DNA from: Aureobasidium sp. EXF-3400
Taxonomy: Eukaryota; Ascomycota; Dothideomycetes; Dothideales; Saccotheciaceae
DNA: 28,567 nucleotides
Reading direction: 5' to 3'
Assembly: GCA_024195585.1 (NCBI GenBank)
Contig: SWBL01000483.1
Span: 1 to 28,567, forward strand
Shown here piece by piece: positions 21,879-28,567 of the stretch. Each line of letters starts with the position of its first letter. Positions within the stretch are counted from its first letter, which is position 1. A program made the position numbers and the translations under genes. The notes beneath the pieces are model-generated. The model saw nothing but the letters and a program-made list of their open reading frames with translations. It searched no databases and was not told the origin of the DNA.

Positions 21879-23444
21879 ATGTCGGTCGAAGTAGTGACAG
21901 GAACACCGCTCGCCGAAGCTCTTCACAATGCCGTGCAACCCAAGCTCGCCGAGGTTGGATGGAGTACTGGTGCCGCAGACGATTCAGCCCTCGCCGAGTA
22001 CATTATCCTCATGCTTGTCAACGGCAAGACCCAAAGCCAGATCGCCTCGGAGCTCTCGAATGATCTGCTAGGCCTCGGACCCAACGATCCCAGCGCTATC
22101 GCTTTTGCAACATGGTTGTTCGAACAAGTCGACGCGCTGAACGGACAGCTTAATGGCGCCCAAGATGCGAACATGGATTCAGCGCAACCCGCAGACGGCA
22201 CAACCGTGACTGACGCTCATCCCGGCCAAGATCAGACTATGGGCGATGGAGGCGACTCGCTACCTGAAGGCGCAATGTATGTTGGTCCGCGCCATGTTGG
22301 CAAGACTCCCATGCTAACTTTACCTAGTCCCACCGGACCCAAGTCGATGCGCAATAGCAATGGCAAACAGCAAACCGGCAGGGACCGCCGCATGCTCGGA
22401 CAAATGAACAAGGCTCTCGACCGCACAAACGATGCTGCGCTACACAGAGTAAGAGGTGGTGGAGGTGTTGGCAAAATCAACACCCACAACAACCGCGAGC
22501 CTCCGAAGGGTCCTCGCAACATGGCCAACCGCATGCAGAACATGAGCCAGATGAATTCGCCCATGACTCAAAACGCCATCATGGGAGCCAACCCTCAACA
22601 ACAAATGCAACTGTTCAAGATGCTGGAAGAGCAATCGCGCATGATGGCTCAGATCCTCGGTCCTGGCCAGCAATTCCCCAATGCTCCCGCCATCAACCCA
22701 GCCTTCTTCAACGGTCAGCAGCAACAGCAGGGTCAGCAAGGCAAATCACTATTCGATCGCGTCGAGAAGCCAAGGAAAAACAGCAACTTCAAGAACCAGC
22801 GACCCAATGGAGGAGCAGATGCCATGGACACAGACAACGCTGAGAATGCCGACTCGGAGCAGAAGGAGCCCTCAACCATCCCTTGCCGCTTCCAACTCTC
22901 CTGCACAAACCCTTCGTGTCACTTCGGTCATCAGTCTCCCGCCGCACCACCCGGCATTGCTCTCGATCTTACCGACACATGTCCCTACGGCGCCGCCTGC
23001 ACAAATAAGAAGTGCGTCGCTTCTCACCCCTCTCCAGCACAAAAGCGCGCCCACCTCTCGACCCAAGTGGACTGCAAGTTCTACCCCAACTGCACCAACC
23101 CGAATTGCCCCTTCAAGCACCCAACCACACCGCCATGCAGGAACGGCGCCGACTGCCCTGAACGCGACTCTGGCTGCCAATATTCACACAGCGACATCAT
23201 GTGCCGCTACACCCCCTGTTTGAACCCCAACTGCCCATACCGCCACACCGACGGCCAAAAACGTAGCGCAAACTGGACAAACCCCAACGCCAAGCATGTC
23301 AGCGACCGCGCTTTTGTCACGGATGCAGATGGCGATGAAGAGTTGATTATACCCGGTCAGAATGGTGAGCAAGGGCAAGAAGGCCAAGCCGCACAGCAGC
23401 AGGAAGGGCAGGCTCAACAGGCCAACGCAGACGCCATTGCTTAG
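21879..23444 (+). CDS. NAB2: nuclear poly(A) RNA-binding protein, CCCH zinc fingers
   Basis: Nab2 binds poly(A) tails, limits their length and helps mRNA leave the nucleus. I split the open frame at a 51-bp intron (22277-22327): donor GTATGT, branch GCTAAC, acceptor CTAG. Removing it keeps frame and gives 504 residues (exons 21879-22276 and 22328-23444). The first 90 or so residues match the Nab2 N-terminal PWI-like helical domain. A Gln/Met/Asn-rich middle includes RVRGGGGVGK, resembling an RGG-type import signal. Five zinc fingers lie at about 319-439: three and a fourth of the CX5CX4-6CX3H type, and a last of CX4CX4CX3H. The tail is Gln/Glu-rich. Yeast Nab2 has seven fingers; filamentous fungal forms with five are, to my knowledge, usual. 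No hydrophobic segment. Confidence 0.93.
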   Translation: MSVEVVTGTPLAEALHNAVQPKLAEVGWSTGAADDSALAEYIILMLVNGKTQSQIASELSNDLLGLGPNDPSAIAFATWLFEQVDALNGQLNGAQDANMDSAQPADGTTVTDAHPGQDQTMGDGGDSLPEGAMYVGPRHVGKTPMLTLPSPTGPKSMRNSNGKQQTGRDRRMLGQMNKALDRTNDAALHRVRGGGGVGKINTHNNREPPKGPRNMANRMQNMSQMNSPMTQNAIMGANPQQQMQLFKMLEEQSRMMAQILGPGQQFPNAPAINPAFFNGQQQQQGQQGKSLFDRVEKPRKNSNFKNQRPNGGADAMDTDNAENADSEQKEPSTIPCRFQLSCTNPSCHFGHQSPAAPPGIALDLTDTCPYGAACTNKKCVASHPSPAQKRAHLSTQVDCKFYPNCTNPNCPFKHPTTPPCRNGADCPERDSGCQYSHSDIMCRYTPCLNPNCPYRHTDGQKRSANWTNPNAKHVSDRAFVTDADGDEELIIPGQNGEQGQEGQAAQQQEGQAQQANADAIA

Positions 23445-23949
23445 GGAGCAGACGTCCATTGGCCCACCCCCTCGCCTTAGTCGCGCGAACGCTCACCTAT
23501 GACGAAGAAAATGTTTGACTTGGAGACTGGAAGCGGTTCCAGTGCAAGAGAAGGACTTGGGGATATACTCTGCGGTGCCGTCAAGCGATTGCATATCGAA
23601 GAATGGTTATCGGCGGTTCCTAAGGGTGAATTGCAAGATCCGTTCACATGGCGGTGGTCGGTGGATCAGCAGCAGTTGCATTCTGATCCGAGGTTGAAGT
23701 GATTAGATGGGCAGAGCAAAGGGTAGCATTTAGTTCTTGGAATCAAGGCCTCAAAAAAAGAAGGTCGTTTTTTTGGTGGATGCGCCATTATGCATTCATT
23801 TACTTATCAGCTAAGTTTTGTTCTCTTCCCTCTGTTATCGTACTGTGTCCGTGAAGAATGGGGACTTGATGTATTGGATTGTGATGGCTTACCAAAGGTG
23901 ACCGCGCCCTAGGATATATATTGTGTTTTTTGACTTAAGCTTCATCAAT
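23445..23949. other. NAB2 3' flank
   Basis: The 505-bp gap runs from the NAB2 stop to the tRNA-Tyr gene. It probably holds the NAB2 3' UTR. A 67-residue frame with a true ATG (23499-23702) has no recognisable feature; see findings. Confidence 0.5.
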
Positions 23950-24036
23950 CTCTTCTTAGCTCAGTTGGTTTAGAGCGTCTGACTGTAATTGTCAATTGTC
24001 ATCAGAAGGTCCTTTGTTCGACTCAGAGAGAGGAGA
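23950..24036 (+). tRNA. tY(GUA): tRNA-Tyr (anticodon GUA) with 12-nt intron
   Basis: All arms can be drawn. The acceptor 23950-23956 pairs with 24029-24035 (7 bp, one G-T), with C1-G72 and A73, the eukaryotic Tyr identity set. The D-arm is GCTC/GAGC (23959-23962, 23973-23976). The anticodon stem TCTGA/TCAGA (23978-23982, 24002-24006) encloses anticodon GTA at 23985-23987. The intron is 23989-24000, one base past the anticodon as in all nuclear tRNA introns. The T-arm is CTTTG/CAGAG with loop TTCGACT. The spliced tRNA has 75 nt. Nuclear tRNA-Tyr genes nearly always carry an intron. Confidence 0.95.
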
Positions 24037-24041
24037 TTTCC

Positions 24042-24046
24042 TTTTT
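24042..24046 (+). terminator. Pol III T5 terminator of tRNA-Tyr
   Basis: A run of five T begins six bases after the tRNA discriminator base. Confidence 0.75.
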
Positions 24047-24611
24047 GCACTTTTCCTTTTGTATCTGTTCCCTCTACCCCTATTCTTCTGTGTTAGACAT
24101 ACCACTTGTTCAGAGTCGTATGGACAGATGTTATATGTAGAGCACTGATTGGTTGCTGGCTCTTTGACATATACAACTATACCCGAGTTTTAGTTTTAGA
24201 TTTTGCATTGTGTCTCCAACGTTGAAACAAATCTTCATTGATACTGGGTGGGAAAGCCTCTGAATGTAGCCCTTTCCAGACGAGCAAGGATTTCACGCTG
24301 GCCGACTCTCATGAACAGGTTAAAGCTACCTCAAGAATGCTCGCCTGGATCATGACCATCTGATCTCTCATTGGGGTCCACAACAAGAAGGACATCATAA
24401 TGTAGCGAGAAGGATCGAGGAGATGGGAGGGGCTCTGTTGACACTTCTTAATTGATACCAGTCTAGCGATGTTACGATGCTACCGTGTTCTGATTGCGCA
24501 AACCCTCTGTTGACCAGAATCTGGTCTTCTATCCATCTCTTCTCGGATATGTGGTTCGCTAAGCGAGAAATAGTCTCTCTCGCGTCTCTTCTTGCACTGA
24601 CCTGCACTTCC
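24047..24611. other. tRNA 3' flank and F-box gene 3' flank
   Basis: No gene is supported. A minus-strand frame at 24395-24673 overlaps the end of the F-box gene and is likely a shadow. Confidence 0.5.
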
Positions 24612-25889
24612 TTACCAGACGAATTTTTCTGGGAAGAACACCTTCTCGTACTCCTCCCAAAGACCGTCCTCAACTTCCATTGAGCCTGTCTTCACGACAT
24701 TCTCATCGTCTTGCAACAAATCAGCCCCCGTGACGAGCGGAGTGCCTGACCCTTCAATCAACCAGGTCCAATGCCTATTGCTGTACTCTAGGCCTCTCAG
24801 GTTGGGCAGTCGACCTTGAAGACGGTGTTTGAATACACCCCAATCCATTGAAGGTGACCATCGGTCCTTGGTGATCCTCAAATCTTGCAGTGTATTCGAG
24901 TGGCGTAGAAGGAATCGAACCATGTCATCCTGCTCGAATACCAGATGATTGAAACTGCAGGCTCGAAGATTTTTGAGCGAAGACTCGCCAACGAATGGTG
25001 GTAATGACAATGGAAGCCAACCATAGTTACCATCTACACCGATACTTTCCAGCTCTGGGGCGCAAGCCACAATATCTGGTAACAAGTGCGTAGACCAGCC
25101 GAGGTATCGAAGGTGCTTCAAATTGCGAAAGATCGTGGTAGTGGGCATGTTCCAGTCTCCGGAACAAGTCATGCGCCGATCAAGCAGCACCAGAGAGTTC
25201 AGCGTACCATTGACATCATGGACTGGCTTCAAGATTTCCCATATTTGGAATCCCATCGACTCCAGACACCACAGATAAGAGAACCTCATCCGCTCGTTGG
25301 CCACTGTATGGAGGTCGTGGTAGAAACGATCTTGCTTCTCACTCATTCTAGTACCAATCTGCTGAGCCAAGCACTCGATAACGAGGTTACTCAGTTTTGG
25401 GCATTTTCGAAACGCAAGCGCAATGCTTTCCAGGACAGTTTTTCTTGAACCACGTTGAGCCCGGGCCCTCTCTTGGTAACTGGTCCACTTCTCGCTGACT
25501 TGATTAGCGGCCCGTTGATCACGTTTTTGAGGCACTACTTACCGATTTCTCTCACGGCGTAGGAACCTTTCTGCTCGGGCAACAGTCTGATCTGCTGACT
25601 CCGTTTTCGCATCAGCGAAGTCACGCGCCCATCTCTCATACTTGGAATGCAGACGCAGACAGGATGTGTCAACAACCAAGGTAGTGACTGAATGCCTCAG
25701 ATCAGGATGATTGGTGATATCCCGGATCTCTTGGAAGCTGTCTGGGTGGTTGAATAAGAAGATGCGCGGCAAGAGGTAGCGATCAGTGGCGGCAGCGTAG
25801 AATTTCGATGTCAACCTGAGCGACTTGAGATCTTTGGGCGCGAGATAGCTGCAGACGCGCTGCTTCAATTCGAGTGGTAGATCATCCAT
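24612..25889 (-). CDS. F-box protein
   Basis: F-box proteins link substrates to SCF ubiquitin ligases through Skp1. Exons 25889-25543 and 25494-24612 join across a 48-bp intron (GTAAGT donor, GCTAATC branch, CAG acceptor at 25495), giving 409 residues. Residues 1-40 carry the F-box: DDLPLELKQRVCSYLAPKDL and LRLTSKFYAAAT. The remainder has leucine-rich, repeat-like stretches (KNLRACSF, LQDLRITKD, LRGLEYSN) typical of fungal F-box/LRR proteins, with an acidic end. An AAG acceptor six bases earlier would also be possible but CAG fits better. The target is unknown. Such genes vary quickly among fungi, so little more can be said. Confidence 0.82.
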
Positions 25890-26644
25890 GATAGCGGAAC
25901 GATGCGTGTTTAGATAAGGAGTGGATCAGAGTTGCATAGGGGGTTGTGTGATGTAGAGTTGTGTAATGGAGAGTTATGTGATCAAGAATTGTGTGGTAGG
26001 AGTCGAAGAGTGGTGAGTAAGGTCGAAAGTAGAGGACAGAAGAGGAGTCGGGTCGATGAGCAGAGAAGTGTCTTGGAGTCGAGTCGACAAGAAGAGGAAG
26101 ATGTTAGAGTCGCGCAATGGAGTGATCTCCGCAGATTGGGTTCCAAGAGAGATCGGAACCGAAAGCGTGTATGTGCTGGAAGCAAGAGGGGAAGAAGTAA
26201 GGGAGAGAGAGAGAGAGGAAGGGTGGAAAGGAGAACGAAGACCAATGTAGCAACGAGTTCGCACTTGCGCAAAGTCGAGTGGAAGGGAAGGTCCGCGGAG
26301 TGTTGGTCTATCTCGGTCATTGAGGAGAGTGAATGTTCGGATCCAGTTCACTCGAAGTTCGGTCAAGGCGCAGTCGAGGAAGTCGTGTTGCGTGCGTTAG
26401 AATCAGTCACTCCTTCCCACAAAGCAAAGAGCATTAATTGAGTTTCGAAGACGCACAAGCATTGTCAGGTCAGCCAAGAAACTTCGACTCTCAATGACTG
26501 TGGTCCTGTTTCCCAGAGTATTGTGCGCCTATAGAATCGTGATCCATCGGAACAGGTCTCAGAAGGTCATGAACATTTTACATTTTCCCCATCGTTACAT
26601 CTGTACAGTCGCCGGTCAGACTACATACCTAAGTCCAAAGCGCT
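25890..26644. other. F-box gene upstream region and PRO2 3' flank
   Basis: The region is strongly purine-rich on the plus strand (about 26000-26250), so pyrimidine-rich on the F-box sense strand. It opens with a 15-bp tandem repeat. A 169-residue plus-strand frame (25932-26441) reflects the base bias, and I do not call it a gene. Confidence 0.5.
25943..26002 (+). repeat. imperfect 15-bp tandem repeat, four copies
   Basis: Four copies of a unit like GTTGTGTGATGTAGA lie at 25943, 25958, 25973 and 25988, the last most diverged. The first copy begins 54 bp above the F-box gene ATG, so it lies in that gene's leader or core promoter. Confidence 0.8.
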
Positions 26645-28122
26645 TCAAAGCGGAAGTTTCTTGTGCTTCCACTGTCTACTGCCGCCTGCACCGTACATGG
26701 CGGCACCCTGTCCAGAACCCTTGATTCTGTACTCGTGGATGCAAAGACCTTCCAGACCAACAGGGCCTCTGGCGTGCACTTTGTTTGTACTGATGCCGAC
26801 CTCGGTGCCAAAGCCGAAGCGCATGCCATCTGACATTCTTGTGCTGCAGTTCCAGAATTTGCAGGCACTGTCAACTCCATTGCAGAAGCGATCGGCAGTT
26901 TGTTCTGAGGATGTGAGAATGGCGTCTGTGTGGTGTGAGCCGTGCATGTTGATGTGTTCGACTGCGGCATCGACGGCCTCTAGGGGATCTTTGGTGCTTG
27001 GAATGGTCTTGATGGCAAGAATGAGGTCGAGGAATTCGGTGTCAAAGTCTGATTCGCCGGCATCTTGCAGCATGGCTGCTTCATCCTTATCCAATGTCTC
27101 GGAAAGTGCGGCCTTGGAGGTAGGATCGCAACGCAATGAAACACCCTTGGCGAGCAGGGCTGATGCTACACCGGGCAAGATAGTTTTCAGTGCATCCTCA
27201 TTCACCAGTAGAGATTCGAGGGAGTTGCAAGCAGCGGGGTAGTCTGTCTTTGAATCCACGATGACGCTGGCAGCCATCTCGGGCTCAGCATCCGGATGGA
27301 TGTAATAGTGACATAGACCATCAGCGTGACCAAGAACAGGCATGTGAGCCATACGCTGGCAGTGGCGGACGAGCTCGTTAGATCCACGGGGAATAACAAG
27401 ATCGATGTACTGGCTAAGTTGAAGTAGGGGATCCACAGCATCTCTGGTTGTGACGAGTTGGATTGAGTCGTTAGGAACCTTTGTGCTCTCGAGTGCCTTG
27501 GAAATGACTGTAGCGATAGTCTTGAACGATTCTGTTGACTCCTTGCCACCTGTTCGGGCTGTTAGTCTCAAAACACCTACCGACGCCTGAGCAGTACAAA
27601 CCCTTCAGAATAGCAGCATTTGCAGATTTTATAGCCAATGAAGCAATGTTGGCAATGACCTCAGGACGAGCCTCGAAGATGATCAAGAGCACACCAATTG
27701 GACACGACTGGCGTTGCAGAATGAGACCGTCATCCAATTCTGTACGCATATCGACTTTTCCAACTACAACCAGAATCAGCGACCACATCGAAACCACACA
27801 ATCTATGATCAAAAAACATACCAGGATCATCCAAGCCCTTCACATCCAAGATTCCCTTCAACATATCCTCAAACTTGCCAGGTCTAGACAGATCCAATCT
27901 TTTCAAAATGCTCTGACTCAACTCTCCATCAGCAGCAGACTTTGTCGCAATCTCCAAATCACGAGCATTTGCGTTCAGGATATCAGATTTGGCCGCAGAC
28001 AGTGCATCGTGGATTGATTGCAGAGCAGAATTTCTGTCTTCGGTTGAGAGGATGGCGAGGGTGCGAGATGAGAGCTTAGCTGCTCTTGCGGCTTCTGAGG
28101 GAGAACCGTTTGTGAGAGACAT
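26645..28122 (-). CDS. PRO2: gamma-glutamyl phosphate reductase (glutamate-5-semialdehyde dehydrogenase)
   Basis: The enzyme reduces gamma-glutamyl phosphate with NADPH to glutamate-5-semialdehyde, the second step of proline synthesis. Exons 28122-27822, 27763-27602 and 27549-26645 join across introns of 58 bp (GTATGT...GTAG) and 52 bp (GTTTGT...ACAG), giving 455 residues, the family length. The first splice restores [13 protein letters not shown], the second AAILKGGKES, both highly conserved. The catalytic cysteine is C262 in [20 protein letters not shown] and [10 protein letters not shown] are cofactor-fold motifs. The end [20 protein letters not shown] is typical. The ATG at 28122 is chosen; upstream residues look like leader sequence. 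The fungal enzyme is separate from glutamate kinase, unlike plant P5CS. Confidence 0.97.
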
Positions 28123-28471
28123 GGTTTTCGTATCGATCAAAAGACAAAAAAAGAACGAAATGATCCAATTGATGTGTTTCAGTATCGAGTATTGATGGTC
28201 GGCATTCGAGTCACAGCGTGCCAAGCATCATGACTTTCATTTGTGATTTCTAACGGGGCGCTGGCCAAAATTCATGACGGTCAGCCACGATATTCGTCCA
28301 AAACTTGACAATGAAGCCGCCTGTCTCTCCGAATGTCAGATGCTGTCGTCAAGGTGCTATAAAAAGGCACAATAGTTTTTAAAACCGATGTCTATCCAAA
28401 GAGAGCCTATATTTTCAACAGCTTTCCATGGACATGGATCAGAGGAAGATGTAAAAAACATGATGCGGAGC
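28123..28471. other. PRO2 promoter region and 5S 3' flank
   Basis: No gene is supported. A TATAAAA sits at 28358-28364 on the plus strand with no plus-strand gene behind it in the window. A T6 run on the minus strand (28453-28458) could serve as a backup 5S terminator. Confidence 0.5.
28207..28213 (-). promoter_or_regulatory. possible Gcn4/CpcA site upstream of PRO2
   Basis: The minus strand reads TGACTCG, six of seven bases of TGASTCA, about 85 bp above the PRO2 ATG. Gcn4/CpcA controls amino acid synthesis genes in fungi. One near-match of this length is expected often by chance. Confidence 0.25.
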
Positions 28472-28474
28472 AAA

Positions 28475-28567
28475 ACATACAGCAGCAGGGATTCCCACGT
28501 GGTCACCCACCGTAGTACTAATCTGCCGTTCAACTGCTTATGTATGGCAGAGCGGACGGGATGCCCA
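28475..28567 (-). rRNA. 5S rRNA gene, 3' part (5' end outside the window)
   Basis: On the minus strand about 93 nt match a fungal 5S gene in order: the CCCGTCCGCTC stretch, internal box A-like AAGCAGTTGAACGG (about 28529-28542), TTAGTAC, and the box C-like GGGTGACCACGTGGGAAT (about 28491-28508). It ends in GTATGT, which would pair with ACATAC at the missing 5' end. A short T-run (28472-28475) closes it. About 26 nt of the usual 119 are cut off. A lone 5S gene away from the rDNA is normal in filamentous ascomycetes. The assignment rests on recalled family features, without alignment. Confidence 0.85.

Noticed and set aside
24395..24673. Possible extension of the F-box protein by splicing at its stop codon (TG/GTAAGG)
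   Set aside because: The downstream frame has no F-box/LRR character and no convincing branch point lies between the sites.
25932..26441. 169-residue plus-strand Arg/Glu-rich frame
   Set aside because: It is produced by the tandem repeat and purine-rich strand bias upstream of the F-box gene; no domain is visible.
28358..28364. TATAAAA as a promoter element
   Set aside because: It points along plus with no plus-strand gene in view; it lies downstream of the minus-strand 5S gene.
1..28567. Transposon, viral insert, CRISPR array, biosynthetic cluster or novel defence system
   Set aside because: No transposase, polymerase, integrase or regularly spaced repeats are seen, and the genes are mainly unrelated housekeeping or surface functions.

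Overview
The window reads as ordinary nuclear DNA of a filamentous ascomycete fungus. The genes are split by short spliceosomal introns (46 to 80 bp, one of 437 bp) with GT donors, CTAAC or CTGAC branch points and CAG/TAG acceptors. A tRNA-Tyr with a 12-nt intron and a lone 5S rRNA gene lying between protein genes fit the same group. Dothideomycetes is my guess from protein style and is only an inference.

Layout, left to right: a possible RNA-gene tail with a hairpin and T-run (1-127); protoporphyrinogen oxidase HEM14 (-, 251-2048); a secreted Ser/Thr-rich surface protein (+, 2757-5244); a 1.1-kb stretch with at most one doubtful small ORF; the TM9 protein EMP70 (-, 6368-8299); neuronal calcium sensor NCS1 (-, 8773-9890); a TRP-like flavin carrier (FLC) family membrane protein (-, 10824-13165); a GH128 endo-beta-1,3-glucanase with a GPI-like tail (-, 14995-16059); a PLP enzyme like diaminopropionate ammonia-lyase (-, 17446-18651); an SLC35C2/YMD8-type transporter (+, 19765-21449); the poly(A) RNA-binding zinc-finger protein NAB2 (+, 21879-23444); tRNA-Tyr(GUA) (+, 23950-24036); an F-box protein (-, 24612-25889); gamma-glutamyl phosphate reductase PRO2 (-, 26645-28122); and the 3' part of a 5S rRNA gene (-, 28475 to the window edge).

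The genes do not form one pathway or an obvious cluster. Several concern the secretory route and cell surface (EMP70, FLC, SLC35C2-like transporter, GH128, Ser-rich protein). NCS1 and FLC, which lie next to each other, are both linked to calcium or membrane homeostasis in fungi. The rest are housekeeping: heme (HEM14), proline (PRO2), mRNA export and polyadenylation (NAB2), and translation (tRNA, 5S).

I rebuilt all exon joins by eye. Lengths and conserved motifs agree well for HEM14, NCS1 (exactly 190 residues), FLC, GH128, the PLP enzyme, the transporter, NAB2 and PRO2. I see no mobile element, CRISPR array, viral insert or convincing new system. The most interesting points are open-frame introns in NCS1 and NAB2, a repeated cysteine module in the Ser-rich protein, a tandem repeat filling the tRNA-Tyr intron, and short repeats in two upstream regions.
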